Source: Carnobacterium gallinarum DSM 4847
GTDB lineage: Bacteria > Bacillota > Bacilli > Lactobacillales > Carnobacteriaceae
Length of the DNA: 64,000 nt
Assembly (NCBI RefSeq): GCF_000744375.1
Contig: NZ_JQLU01000003.1
Coordinates: 62,001 to 126,000 of the forward strand
Reading direction: 5' to 3'
A program made the position numbers and the translations under genes. Under the pieces are notes generated by a model. The model saw only the letters and a program-made list of their open reading frames with translations, had not been told where the DNA came from and did no database searches. This document shows, in pieces, positions 27,572 to 35,882 of the stretch; the first letter of the stretch is position 1, and each line of letters opens with the position of its first letter.

Positions 27572-28042
27572 ATGAAAATTATTGAAACAAAAGATGCGAA
27601 ATTAATGGGCTTATTAGGACGTGTGATGCAAGAAAAACACATCGAACTTTATCCAGATTTTTTTAAACCTTACGATACTGAAGCTGTCACAGCTAGTTTT
27701 ATAGAACATTTTAAAAATCCAAAACAAGCCGTTTATTTATGGCAAGATGATGACAATCAAGATGCGATTGCAGCTTATTTATGGTTGGAAGAAGAAGAGA
27801 TTGCTGAAAGTGTTTATCGTTTTGGCTATACTCGCCTATACTTGCATCACATTTTGATTCTTCCTAGTTATCAAGGTCGTGGCTTAAGTACAGAATTACT
27901 AAAATTTGCCGATCACTATGCTAAAGAGCATCAAATCCAACATGTTGAACTACACTACTGGCCAAATAACGGTATTGCTAAACATACCTATGAAAAATAT
28001 GGTTATCAAGTGTATACCGAAATTGCACAAAAAAGAATCTAA
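27572..28042 (+). CDS. GNAT-family N-acetyltransferase
   Basis: The 156-residue protein has a GNAT core: YLHHILILPSYQGRGLSTELLKFAD contains the V-x-P-x-Y-QGRGL acetyl-CoA loop, and NNGIAKHTYEKYGYQVYTEI the usual C-terminal helix and strand. The acceptor is unknown. The AAAGGAG ribosome binding site fixes the start. It stands alone with a terminator behind it. Confidence 0.88.
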   Translation: MKIIETKDAKLMGLLGRVMQEKHIELYPDFFKPYDTEAVTASFIEHFKNPKQAVYLWQDDDNQDAIAAYLWLEEEEIAESVYRFGYTRLYLHHILILPSYQGRGLSTELLKFADHYAKEHQIQHVELHYWPNNGIAKHTYEKYGYQVYTEIAQKRI

Positions 28043-28051
28043 CTACACTCT

Positions 28052-28096
28052 AAAAAGGAGGATCTTTCTATCTACATAGAAATGATTCTCCTTTTT
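28052..28096. terminator. Bidirectional terminator
   Basis: AAAAAGGAG pairs with CTCCTTTTT, with an inner TTTCTA/TAGAAA pairing. T-rich flanks on both strands serve the convergent acetyltransferase and pncA genes. Confidence 0.85.
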
Positions 28097-28116
28097 CTAT
28101 TTAGCCATTCTATTTT

Positions 28117-28662
28117 TTACAGGAGTGTAGCCCCTAGAGATTGTTTAAAATGTTTTAAAGCCCAATCATGACCCGTTTGATCAAAACTAGCAACCGCCTT
28201 TTCATGAATCACAATTTGATAGCCAAGATTATATGCATCTACTGCTGTATGCAACACACAAATATCTGTACAAACTCCAGTTAAATGAACTTCTGTAATT
28301 CCACGTTCTCGCAGACGAATGTCTAAATCAGTTCCACTAAATGCTGAATAATGACGTTTGTCAATCCAATAGACTGTTGATTTAGATTGATTCTTTTCGT
28401 AAACTGCTGCTAAGCTTCCATAAAGCTCTCTACCTTGGCTCCCTACTAAATTATGTGGAGGAAATAATTTCTGCTCTGGATGATACTGATCTTTGCTATC
28501 ATGGCCATCAATTGCAAACACAACAAATTCACCTGCATCAATAAATTCTTTTGTTAACCTTACTAAATCTTTCTCAATTACTTGTCCCGCAACCCCAGTT
28601 GTTAAGCTGCCTTCCGCTGCAACAAAATCATTGGTATAATCAATCGATAGCAAAGCTTTCAT
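28117..28662 (-). CDS. pncA: Nicotinamidase (PncA, isochorismatase fold)
   Basis: The enzyme converts nicotinamide to nicotinic acid for NAD salvage. The 181-residue protein has the triad D8 (SIDYTNDF), K102 (WIDKRHYSAF) and C135 (CTDICVLHTA), and the metal ligands D52, H54 and H61 in IDGHDSKDQYH. The start is the ATG eight bases after AAAGGAG; an ATG three codons earlier overlaps this site. It is downstream of mtnN with a 15-base gap, so it probably belongs to the nudF operon. Confidence 0.94.
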   Translation of the reverse strand: MKALLSIDYTNDFVAAEGSLTTGVAGQVIEKDLVRLTKEFIDAGEFVVFAIDGHDSKDQYHPEQKLFPPHNLVGSQGRELYGSLAAVYEKNQSKSTVYWIDKRHYSAFSGTDLDIRLRERGITEVHLTGVCTDICVLHTAVDAYNLGYQIVIHEKAVASFDQTGHDWALKHFKQSLGATLL

Positions 28663-28677
28663 AAAGAACATCTCCTT

Positions 28678-29370
28678 TTATTTTAGACTACTTAATAACT
28701 CTAAAACCATCTTCGCTGAGTGTTTTCCAGCATCTACAATAAATTCGTCAAAGGTAACGCCAGCCTCTTCATCTGCGACATCTGACATCGCTCGAACAAT
28801 AACAAACGGCACATCAAATTGATGGCAAACTTGGGCAATTGCTGCACCTTCCATTTCAGCGGCTAATGCATCTGGAAAATTACTTAAAATTAAATCTTTT
28901 TGTGCTTTACTAGCAATAAAAGAATCACTAGTCACAATTAATCCCTTTACAGGAGTTAATCCTGATTTTTTAGCAGCTGCCATTGTTTTTTCCACAACTT
29001 CTACTTTTGCTGCATAACGCGGTGGCATTTGTGGCACTTGTCCAACAACATAACCAAAGGCTGTCGCATCCACATCATGATAAGCCATTTCTGAAGAAAT
29101 CACCACATCTCCAATGTGTAGACCAGCTCCAATCCCACCAGCAGAACCCGTATTAATCACTAAGTCAATATCATGATTCGCTAACAGTAACGTCGTTGTA
29201 ATCGCCGAATTAACTTTACCAATACCACAACGAACTAAGACCAAATCAATGTCATCTAATGTTCCTTCAATAAAATCAGCCTTTGCTTCAGACCACTCTT
29301 TTGTAATAGTCATTTTACTTTTTAACAATAAAACTTCTTCTTCCATCGCACCAATAATTCCAATTTTCAT
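28678..29370 (-). CDS. mtnN: 5'-methylthioadenosine/S-adenosylhomocysteine nucleosidase
   Basis: MtnN cleaves methylthioadenosine and S-adenosylhomocysteine in methionine salvage and is needed for the AI-2 precursor pathway. The 230-residue protein begins MKIGIIGAMEEEV, contains NTGSAGGIGAGLHIGDVVIS and GAAIAQVCHQFDVPFVIVRAMSD, which carry substrate-binding Glu, Ser and catalytic Asp residues. The length matches the E. coli enzyme. It precedes pncA and follows the small membrane-protein gene on the same strand. Confidence 0.96.
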   Translation of the reverse strand: MKIGIIGAMEEEVLLLKSKMTITKEWSEAKADFIEGTLDDIDLVLVRCGIGKVNSAITTTLLLANHDIDLVINTGSAGGIGAGLHIGDVVISSEMAYHDVDATAFGYVVGQVPQMPPRYAAKVEVVEKTMAAAKKSGLTPVKGLIVTSDSFIASKAQKDLILSNFPDALAAEMEGAAIAQVCHQFDVPFVIVRAMSDVADEEAGVTFDEFIVDAGKHSAKMVLELLSSLK

Positions 29371-29423
29371 GCTTTATAAGCTCCATTCTTTTTCAAAAAT
29401 ATTTTTTCTTCTATACTATTCAG

Positions 29424-29681
29424 TTAAATTAAAAAGACAATAGCTAACACAATTGCCAATAAAAGAGAGACAATAATAATTGCCTTAGTTAGAAAGCGGC
29501 CCGTTTCACGACTTTTTTCATTCTCAATTACACGGCTTTTAGTCACTTTCCCTTCTTTTTCCAATTCCTTTTGATACTCTTTTTCAACACGAACACGTTC
29601 TTTATCTCTTTTTTTACGTTCTTTTTCTTCCTGTTCTTTCAACTGTTTAAGCTCTGTTCGAGTCATTTCAGGTTTTGACAC
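29424..29681 (-). CDS. Small single-pass membrane protein, function unknown
   Basis: The 85-residue protein has a very charged N-terminal part of about 60 residues (many Lys, Glu and Arg, probably a coiled coil) and one C-terminal transmembrane helix, FLTKAIIIVSLLLAIVLAIVFLI. This tail-anchored layout suggests a cytoplasmic domain facing inwards. It follows nudF by two bases and precedes mtnN, so it is very probably co-transcribed. No function is known to me. Confidence 0.8.
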   Translation of the reverse strand: MSKPEMTRTELKQLKEQEEKERKKRDKERVRVEKEYQKELEKEGKVTKSRVIENEKSRETGRFLTKAIIIVSLLLAIVLAIVFLI

Positions 29682-29683
29682 TA

Positions 29684-30247
29684 TTAAATAGCCTCACTTT
29701 CCTCTGCTAATAAGCGTAATTTCCACATCAACAAGGCATAAACTGTTTTTGCATCACAAATTTCCTGTGCTTCATATGCCGCCCACGCTTCTGAAAAAGT
29801 AAGTTCATAAAGTTCAATAAATTCATCTTCATCTTGTGGCAAAGGATCGATTACTTTTGTCAATCCTTCCGCTATATATAAATGCAATAACTCATCTGCA
29901 AATCCTGGTGATGTATAAAAACTTGTTTCATAATAAAATTTGTCTGCTTGATAGGCGGTCTCCTCTTCTAATTCACGTTTAGCAGTATCAAGAGGGTCTT
30001 GATCCGTTCGATCAATTTTTCCAGCTGGAATTTCTAAAGTAATTCGGTTTAACGCTTTACGGTACTGTTTAACAAAAATCATCTTCTGATCCTTGGTAAA
30101 TGCTGAAATAGCAACTGCACCAGGATGTTCAACTAATTCTCTTTTGGCTTTTTGACCATTGGGTAATAGAACCTCTTCTAAAAATAAATCAATGATACTC
30201 CCTTGATAAATTAACTCTCGTTTCACTGTCTTTTCTTCAAAATCCAT
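29684..30247 (-). CDS. nudF: ADP-ribose pyrophosphatase (Nudix family)
   Basis: NudF hydrolyses ADP-ribose to AMP and ribose 5-phosphate. The 187-residue protein has the Nudix region AGKIDRTDQDPLDTAKRELE with the catalytic REL-EEE glutamates. Compared with the classical box it has one extra residue in the loop, and alanine in place of the late glycine (EETAY for EETGY). The YRKALNRITLEIPAGK segment before it is typical of the family. The ATG at 30247 is chosen because AGGG lies eight bases upstream; an earlier ATG in frame overlaps that site. Confidence 0.92.
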   Translation of the reverse strand: MDFEEKTVKRELIYQGSIIDLFLEEVLLPNGQKAKRELVEHPGAVAISAFTKDQKMIFVKQYRKALNRITLEIPAGKIDRTDQDPLDTAKRELEEETAYQADKFYYETSFYTSPGFADELLHLYIAEGLTKVIDPLPQDEDEFIELYELTFSEAWAAYEAQEICDAKTVYALLMWKLRLLAEESEAI

Positions 30248-30413
30248 TCCAATATCCCTCATTCCTAGTTAGTCCATAATTCATTTAATCATAACGTTCA
30301 AATTCTTCTTTTACAATTCATTATGCCATATTTTAGTCAAAATTTCATTATAAGGAAAAAATTTTCAAAAACAAAGGTTGTAGATAGAAATCCATCTTTA
30401 GTCGCATATCTGT

Positions 30414-30441
30414 TTGACACCTCTTTATGCTAAAATAGAAC
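30414..30441 (+). promoter_or_regulatory. Candidate promoter of the xpaC-telA pair
   Basis: A perfect TTGACA (30414-30419) lies 16 bases before TAGAAC (30436-30441). TAAAAT and TATATT boxes nearby have poor spacing (11 and 22 bases), so the -10 is uncertain. Confidence 0.4.
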
Positions 30442-30502
30442 TATATTAAGCAAACCTCACAAATCGTAAACTATATAAAAACTAACAATTGGAGTGATTT
30501 AG

Positions 30503-31210
30503 ATGAAAAATTTACTAAAATCTATATGGGGGATTCTAAGCTATACATTTACTAGTATTTTATGTATGATCTCCTTTCTTGTGTTTATCTTAATTTTTGA
30601 TATTGGTTTTGGTCCATCTCTTTTTGCAACATTATTCCTTGGCACTGTTCTTTACTTTTTAATCGGTAAAAGAAAACAAGAAAAAAAGAAGGCCGCTAAA
30701 CAACAAATATCAGATGACTTACATCGCATAACTCAATCTCAAGAAGGGATGTCTAAAGAAGAAACTCAATTCTTCCGTGAAACAATGAATACAGCCAAAA
30801 ATCAAATTTTAATTTTAGAAAAAAACATGCACCAAGTAACAAAACTAAAAACAATAGAATCACGTAATAATACGATTCAACTGACAAAAGCTTTGTTTAA
30901 AGAAATTACAAATGAGCCTCGCCGTTTACATCAAGTAGACAAATTTTTATACTCTCACTTACCTTCTCTGGTTGATTTAACTGAAAAATATATTGAAATC
31001 AGTAATCATGAAGTTAAAAATAAAACAACTTTTGAAGTATTAGATAAAAGTGCTTCGACAATCGATGAAATGTGCCAACTAATTGCTGTTGATTATGCTT
31101 CCTTTAAAGCTGAAGATTTAGAAAACATGGATTTAGAGATTGAACTTGCAAAGCAAGCAATTGAAAGAGATAATGAAAGTAACGAAAATACTGAGAATAA
31201 CGAATTTTAG
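30503..31210 (+). CDS. XpaC-like protein (5-bromo-4-chloroindolyl phosphate hydrolysis family)
   Basis: The 235-residue protein has two N-terminal hydrophobic helices (about 5-30 and 35-52) followed by a basic stretch KRKQEKKKAAK and a helical cytoplasmic domain of about 170 residues. It resembles the XpaC family, named for an X-phos phenotype of unknown basis. It is followed 21 bases later by the TelA-family gene; the pair is widely conserved in Firmicutes. Confidence 0.82.
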   Translation: MKNLLKSIWGILSYTFTSILCMISFLVFILIFDIGFGPSLFATLFLGTVLYFLIGKRKQEKKKAAKQQISDDLHRITQSQEGMSKEETQFFRETMNTAKNQILILEKNMHQVTKLKTIESRNNTIQLTKALFKEITNEPRRLHQVDKFLYSHLPSLVDLTEKYIEISNHEVKNKTTFEVLDKSASTIDEMCQLIAVDYASFKAEDLENMDLEIELAKQAIERDNESNENTENNEF

Positions 31211-31231
31211 TCTTTTAAGGAGAGATAAATA

Positions 31232-32458
31232 ATGAATGAATTTGACAATACAACACCTGATTTAAAAGTAAAAGAAGTAAATAGTGAATTAGAAGATTTA
31301 TTAGCTAATCCTTTTTCCGATGCAACAGCAACACCTTTAAGCAACGCATCTTCAAACCCACTTCAAAACACTAAAGAAGCTGTGGCACCACGTTTAGTTG
31401 ACCGCTTACCTGAAGAACGTAAAATACAAGCAAAAGCCTTAGCAGAACAAATTGATGTTAGTAACGCTCAAGCAATTATGAGCTACGGATCAGCTGCACA
31501 ACAAAAGCTAGGTGAATTCTCACATACCATGCTTAATCATGTTCAAAATCAAGACACTGGTGAAATTGGCGACTCTCTTAATGATCTAATGTATCGGTTA
31601 AACGAGGCGAATCCTGATGAACTTCGTGCAGAAGACAATAATGTCTTTAAGAAAATATTTGGTAAAGTAAAACGTTCTGTTTACGAAATGACTGCTAAGT
31701 ATCAAAAAATTGGTGCTCAGATCGATAAAATTGCTATCAAATTAGACAAAGAAAAAAACGCTCTATTAAATGACAATATGATGTTAGAACAACTTTATCA
31801 AAAAAATAAAGATTACTTCGATGCCTTAAATATTTATATTGCTGCAGGTGAATTAAAAATGGAAGATCTACAAATGAATTTAATTCCTGAAGCAGTAAAA
31901 AAAGCAGAAACATCTAACGATCAAATGGATGTTCAAATTGTAAATGATTTAAATCAATTCTTAGATCGTTTAGAAAAACGAACACATGATTTACGTCTGG
32001 CACGTCAAATGACGATTCAGCAAGCACCACAAATTCGTTTAATTCAAAATACCAACCAAGCTCTTGCTGAAAAAATTCAATCATCAATCAATACAGCGAT
32101 TCCGTTATGGAAAAACCAAATTGCTATTGCTTTAACCTTGTTACGTCAAAAAGATGCAGTTACTGCACAACGTCAAGTTTCTGAAACGACGAATGATTTA
32201 TTAAAGAAAAACTCAGAAATGCTGAAAATCTCTGCTATTGAAACAGCGAAAGAAAATGAGCGTGGCGTAATTGATATTGAAACACTTCAAAAAACACAAA
32301 ACGATTTAGTTGAAACATTGCAAGAAACCTTAAAAATCCAGCAAGAAGGTCGTACGAAACGTAAAGAAGCTGAAAAAGAATTAGCTGTGATGGAAGTTGA
32401 TTTACGTGATAAATTACTTGCTTTAACGACTGATGATAACAACAATAAACACTATTAA
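31232..32458 (+). CDS. TelA-family protein (toxic anion resistance, YceH/YaaN-like)
   Basis: The 408-residue soluble protein matches the TelA family by [23 protein letters not shown]-like and [24 protein letters not shown] segments, here at about 75-95 and 355-380 (the first reads [20 protein letters not shown]). Members were linked to tellurite and nisin or antimicrobial resistance, but the mechanism is unclear. Most of the sequence is long amphipathic helix, consistent with a coiled-coil scaffold. With the upstream XpaC-like membrane protein it probably forms a membrane-associated complex. A terminator follows. Confidence 0.88.
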   Translation: MNEFDNTTPDLKVKEVNSELEDLLANPFSDATATPLSNASSNPLQNTKEAVAPRLVDRLPEERKIQAKALAEQIDVSNAQAIMSYGSAAQQKLGEFSHTMLNHVQNQDTGEIGDSLNDLMYRLNEANPDELRAEDNNVFKKIFGKVKRSVYEMTAKYQKIGAQIDKIAIKLDKEKNALLNDNMMLEQLYQKNKDYFDALNIYIAAGELKMEDLQMNLIPEAVKKAETSNDQMDVQIVNDLNQFLDRLEKRTHDLRLARQMTIQQAPQIRLIQNTNQALAEKIQSSINTAIPLWKNQIAIALTLLRQKDAVTAQRQVSETTNDLLKKNSEMLKISAIETAKENERGVIDIETLQKTQNDLVETLQETLKIQQEGRTKRKEAEKELAVMEVDLRDKLLALTTDDNNNKHY

Positions 32459-32473
32459 ATAGATTAAAAATTC

Positions 32474-32569
32474 AAAAACTTAGGAATAATTGTAATTTCA
32501 AGAAGCAAGCTAACACTTCATAAACTTGCTTCTTAAAAATAATTGCACCCTTATTCTTAAGTTTTTATT
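32474..32569 (+). terminator. Nested-hairpin terminator of the xpaC-telA pair
   Basis: AAAAACTTAGGAATAA (32474-32489) pairs with TTATTCTTAAGTTTTT (32551-32566) with one G-T pair. It encloses a second hairpin AAGAAGCAAG (32500-32509) / CTTGCTTCTT (32525-32534). A T-rich end follows. Confidence 0.75.
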
Positions 32570-32589
32570 TATCCAAAAAATCAGAAAAA

Positions 32590-32618
32590 TTGTTACTGTT
32601 TAACTACTTTGCTATACT
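32590..32618 (+). promoter_or_regulatory. Promoter of the SRPBCC gene
   Basis: TTGTTA (32590-32595) and TATACT (32613-32618) are 17 bases apart, with a TGC extension before the -10. Confidence 0.65.
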
Positions 32619-32658
32619 AGTTTTGGCTACCTACAGCCTGAATAAGGAGGAACCCTAT

Positions 32659-33093
32659 ATGTCTGTTGAAACCTATCAAATAACAATCAAATCGCCGATA
32701 GAAACGATTTGGTCTTTCATACAAGCACCTGAAAATTGGTTGCCACTTCTACCTGGATACCTATCTCTTAAAAAATTAGAAGCAACCCACTATTATACTA
32801 AACTTCATCTTGCCATTGGCCCTATTGATCGTGATGTTGAACTATCCTTTACCATAAATGATTCTAAAACAACTAATCAAACCATCGAATTCTCGTTTCA
32901 TTCAACAACAGATAAAGTGACTGGCTATGGTAGCCTAAACTGTTTTTCAAATAACTCAACTGAAACTCAAGTTCAATTAGCCATTGAGATTAAATTAAGC
33001 GGAAAATCTGGTCTTCTTTTTAAACCTGCTTTAACAAAATTAAAACTGTCCTGGAGTCAAGAAACACTAGAAAAAATGCGTGAATTATTTTAA
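32659..33093 (+). CDS. SRPBCC / CoxG-like ligand-binding domain protein
   Basis: The 144-residue protein begins VETYQITIKSPIETIWSFIQAP, a signature of START-like (SRPBCC) domains, which form a deep hydrophobic pocket for lipids or small molecules. LTKLKLSWSQETLEKMRELF forms the closing helix. CoxG is the nearest known group, but CO dehydrogenase genes are absent, so the role is unknown. The ATG at 32659 is preceded by AAGGAGG; the longer frame upstream overlaps its own promoter. Confidence 0.8.
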   Translation: MSVETYQITIKSPIETIWSFIQAPENWLPLLPGYLSLKKLEATHYYTKLHLAIGPIDRDVELSFTINDSKTTNQTIEFSFHSTTDKVTGYGSLNCFSNNSTETQVQLAIEIKLSGKSGLLFKPALTKLKLSWSQETLEKMRELF

Positions 33094-33117
33094 TTTTAGC
33101 AATTTTTTAAATAGTCC

Positions 33118-33148
33118 TTGCTATGTAATGCATTACATCTGCTATACT
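33118..33148 (+). promoter_or_regulatory. Promoter of the sugar-phosphate isomerase-like gene
   Basis: TTGCTA (33118-33123) and TATACT (33143-33148) are 19 bases apart. The TG extension of the -10 could compensate for the long spacer. Confidence 0.5.
33123..33138. promoter_or_regulatory. 16-bp perfect palindrome in the promoter of the isomerase-like gene
   Basis: ATGTAATGCATTACAT is a perfect inverted repeat positioned between the -35-like TTGCTA (33118-33123) and the -10 TATACT. Its position in the spacer suggests a repressor operator. I do not recognise the regulator. Confidence 0.6.
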
Positions 33149-33153
33149 TTTAA

Positions 33154-33167
33154 TGTAAACGTTTTAA
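33154..33167. promoter_or_regulatory. CcpA (cre) box match
   Basis: TGTAAACGTTTTAA matches the cre consensus TGWAANCGNTNWCA with one mismatch (A for C near the end). It lies just downstream of the -10, where CcpA binding would repress. Confidence 0.5.
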
Positions 33168-33191
33168 AAACTACTTAGGGGGAACTTATTT

Positions 33192-33896
33192 ATGAAATTA
33201 ATTATCGAAGAAAGTTATGAAGAACTAAGCCAAACAACTGCTCAAATCTTACTAGGACATATGCACCAAGATCGACGTGTCAACGTTTCAATCACAGCTG
33301 GTAATAGCCCTAAACGTTTATATGAACTATTGCCACCCTTAACTAAAAATAAAAAACATTTAAGTAACGTACACTACTATAGTTTTGATGAAGTTCCGCT
33401 TAAAGGCGAGCCACTTGGAATGACTGCCGGATTACTTCGTGAACAATATTTTACTCCAGCTGCTATCCCAGAAAGTCATATTCATCTTTTAGAACCAGAG
33501 CACTATCAAAGCTTTGATGATGAAATTGCAAATGCTGGTGGATTAGATGTGATGTTAATTGGAATTGGTGGAGATGGACATTTTTGTGGCAACATGCCTG
33601 GTTCAACGCAATTTGACAAATTAACCTATAAAGTTGAGATGCGTCCTGAATATCCCTGGTATGACGGCTTAAAAGCTGAATTAGGCGATAAAATGCCTGA
33701 TGCTTTCTTTACAATGGGAGCTGCTAGCTTAATGAAAGTAAAACATCTCATTTTAATTGCTAACGGTAAACATAAAGCTAGCATTATAAAAAAAGCATTA
33801 ACAGGTCCCGTAGATCCAATGATTCCATCTTCAATTTTAAAATTACATCCTAATTTAACAGTAATTTTAGATCAAGAGGCTGCCTCAGAATTATAA
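33192..33896 (+). CDS. Glucosamine-6-phosphate isomerase/deaminase-like sugar-phosphate isomerase
   Basis: The 234-residue protein is of the NagB/6-phosphogluconolactonase fold. It has SITAGNSPKRLYELL (phosphate-binding), YYSFDEVPLKGEP in place of the NagB LDEY motif, and LIGIGGDGHFCGNMPG, which carries the GxGxDGH-like segment. The exchange around the Asp-Glu motif suggests a substrate different from glucosamine 6-phosphate, as in E. coli YieK-type relatives. The gene has its own promoter, a perfect palindrome in the promoter and a cre-box match, consistent with carbon-source control. Confidence 0.85.
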   Translation: MKLIIEESYEELSQTTAQILLGHMHQDRRVNVSITAGNSPKRLYELLPPLTKNKKHLSNVHYYSFDEVPLKGEPLGMTAGLLREQYFTPAAIPESHIHLLEPEHYQSFDDEIANAGGLDVMLIGIGGDGHFCGNMPGSTQFDKLTYKVEMRPEYPWYDGLKAELGDKMPDAFFTMGAASLMKVKHLILIANGKHKASIIKKALTGPVDPMIPSSILKLHPNLTVILDQEAASEL

Positions 33897-33942
33897 AAAA
33901 TGAGCGTGAAACAAAACTAAGCAATAGTTTTGTTTCACGCTC
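33895..33942 (-). terminator. Terminator of the alpha/beta hydrolase gene
   Basis: On the minus strand an 18-bp perfect stem (GAGCGTGAAACAAAACTA and its complement) is followed by TTTTTT. It has a T run only on the minus strand but can also slow the convergent plus-strand transcript. Confidence 0.9.
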
Positions 33943-33988
33943 TAAATTCGACTCAACTATGAGAAAAATATAGCTCTTTTAGATTTAT

Positions 33989-34933
33989 TTATACCTCTTC
34001 ATTTGGAATATATTTACTAACAAAGCTAGTGATTTTTTCACGGTAAGCTTCTTTATTCTTCACATAAGCTTGAGCATGTGCTGCATTAGGAGCAATATAT
34101 AGCTCTTTTTCAGAAGCATTCGCTTTATAAACCTCGTAAACCATATCTGTTGGTACGAATTTGTCTTTATCTCCATGAATAAATAACATCGGAACTTTAT
34201 TTTTCTTCACTTGTTCAACTGCACTGGCTTCGCCAAAGAAATAACCTGCACGAACTTTTGTCACTGCACTAGTCACTGGTAAAATTGGAAATCCTGGTAG
34301 GTTATACATATCTTTCAGCTGAAAAGTTAGCTCTTCAGTCACACTACTATATCCACAATCCTCTACAATTACTTTAACGTTTTCAGGTAACTCTTCGCCA
34401 CTAGTCATCATAACTGTCGCCGCTCCCATACTAACACCATGTAAAGCAATGTCAGAATCTGACCCTACTTTTTCAATCATTAAGTCAATCCATTGCTGGT
34501 AGTCCTTACGTTCAGGCCATCCAAAACCAATGTAGTCTCCTTCGCTTTTACCATGACCACGGGCATCTGGTGCTAACACATTGTACCCTAAGTCATGATA
34601 CAATTTTGCATAAGGTGACATCTGTTCCAAATTCCCAGCATATCCATGAGCTAAAATCACAACTTTTTTAGATGGTTTTTCAGCAGGAATATAGATACCG
34701 TAAAGGTTTAAACCATCCTCTGAAACAATTGCTAACTCTTCACGATTTGCATTTTTATACCAATTTTCTTCAGCTTCCCAAGGATTTTTTTTCTTTTCCT
34801 TGCTATCACTTTCTAAAAAAGCTTTTTTATTTACTGCGATGGCAACATCATAAAAATAATTTCCTGCGCCAATTAAACCAAAGACCGCAATAGCTGCTAA
34901 GCTTGATACACCAATTATAATTTTCTTTTTCAT
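33989..34933 (-). CDS. Membrane-anchored alpha/beta hydrolase (S9-type serine esterase/peptidase-like)
   Basis: The 314-residue protein begins with a hydrophobic signal anchor (about 4-24). It has the nucleophile elbow HGVSMGAA (Ser168), the acid residue in HGDKDKFVP and the catalytic His in NAAHAQAY. The oxyanion segment HGYAGN is present. It is probably tethered outside the membrane with the catalytic domain exposed. Substrate unknown: esters, peptides or cell-wall compounds are all possible. It has its own terminator and a GGAGGT ribosome binding site. Confidence 0.88.
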   Translation of the reverse strand: MKKKIIIGVSSLAAIAVFGLIGAGNYFYDVAIAVNKKAFLESDSKEKKKNPWEAEENWYKNANREELAIVSEDGLNLYGIYIPAEKPSKKVVILAHGYAGNLEQMSPYAKLYHDLGYNVLAPDARGHGKSEGDYIGFGWPERKDYQQWIDLMIEKVGSDSDIALHGVSMGAATVMMTSGEELPENVKVIVEDCGYSSVTEELTFQLKDMYNLPGFPILPVTSAVTKVRAGYFFGEASAVEQVKKNKVPMLFIHGDKDKFVPTDMVYEVYKANASEKELYIAPNAAHAQAYVKNKEAYREKITSFVSKYIPNEEV

Positions 34934-35049
34934 AAGTACCTCCTTGTTGGTTCTTATTCAGTTTATATAAAGTTGAAAATTTTGGCAAGCTAAATTTACC
35001 CATTTCTTTAAATAAAACTAAATAACATAAACAAGAGTTTTCAAAAACT

Positions 35050-35091
35050 AAAAAATAACTAATCTAACAAAATAAATTCTGCTAGATTAGT
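35050..35091 (-). terminator. Terminator of the alsS-budA operon
   Basis: On the minus strand ACTAATCTA pairs with TAGATTAGT and TTTTTT follows, directly after the budA stop. Confidence 0.82.
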
Positions 35092-35096
35092 TTAAT

Positions 35097-35813
35097 TTAA
35101 CCTTCCGCCGCTTCAATTTCAGCATGAAGATTCGCATCATCAAATTCGGCTTCCATAAAGCTAGCATTATGAGTTGGGAAATGTTGTTCCAACGTCTCAA
35201 TTGTTTCAACTTCTATACTGCCTTCTGCCAATACAAAATCTAAAACATGTCCACCAAAATCTCGAGCCTCACTAATAAAATGCATATGAAATCCTGCTGC
35301 TGCAGCTCCTTGAAATAAGCTTGGTGTATAAAAGCCAACAATTGTTCCAGTGATATCTTTCTCTTGATATTCTGGTTGTATTTCAGAAACTTCAATTAAA
35401 CGCGGATAAGGTTTATCTTGTTTAGGCATATTCCGAACACGTACTTGTTTGAAGGTTCCTCCTACTCTAATGCCAGAGAACACATTTTTACTACTTAATT
35501 TCTTTTCTAATAAGTTTTTGACTTCATTTGCACTTAGTTCCTCATTAATCAACTGCAATCGTTCTGCCTTAAATTGCGTAACTGCAGCGTAAGGAACTAG
35601 CTCATTTCCATTTAATTTTTTGAATGATCCATCTGATTTCCCTTGATATGCAACTCCGTCTAAAATAATCAGCTCTCCATCAAGTCCATCCATTGTACCA
35701 ATTCCCATATCTCCATGAGTTAACAGTTCTTGAATTGATAATGTTCCCTCATACAAACCAGCCATTAAAGCACCCAAAGTTCCATGTTGAAATAGCTTTT
35801 TATTCTCTAACAT
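35097..35813 (-). CDS. budA: Alpha-acetolactate decarboxylase
   Basis: The enzyme turns alpha-acetolactate into acetoin (also named AlsD or AldB). The 238-residue protein has the family phrases QHGTLGALMAGLYEGTLS, HGDMGIGTMDGLDGELI, GFHMHFISEARDFGGH (metal-binding histidines) and the C-terminal tail. The length equals that of lactococcal AldB. The ATG before LENKKLF is chosen because AAAGG lies eight bases upstream. It lies 69 bases after alsS on the same strand and completes the pyruvate-to-acetoin route, which removes acid and pyruvate. Confidence 0.95.
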   Translation of the reverse strand: MLENKKLFQHGTLGALMAGLYEGTLSIQELLTHGDMGIGTMDGLDGELIILDGVAYQGKSDGSFKKLNGNELVPYAAVTQFKAERLQLINEELSANEVKNLLEKKLSSKNVFSGIRVGGTFKQVRVRNMPKQDKPYPRLIEVSEIQPEYQEKDITGTIVGFYTPSLFQGAAAAGFHMHFISEARDFGGHVLDFVLAEGSIEVETIETLEQHFPTHNASFMEAEFDDANLHAEIEAAEG

Positions 35814-35882
35814 TTCATTCATCCTTTCAAATAACCAACATCCAGTCAGCAAAAATTACATTTTCTCATACAGTTTAACTTT

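Noticed and set aside
30414-30436. TTGACA followed by TAAAAT as the promoter of xpaC-telA
   Set aside because: The spacing is only 11 bases, too short for a sigma-A promoter; only the weaker TAGAAC at 16 bases is kept as a candidate.
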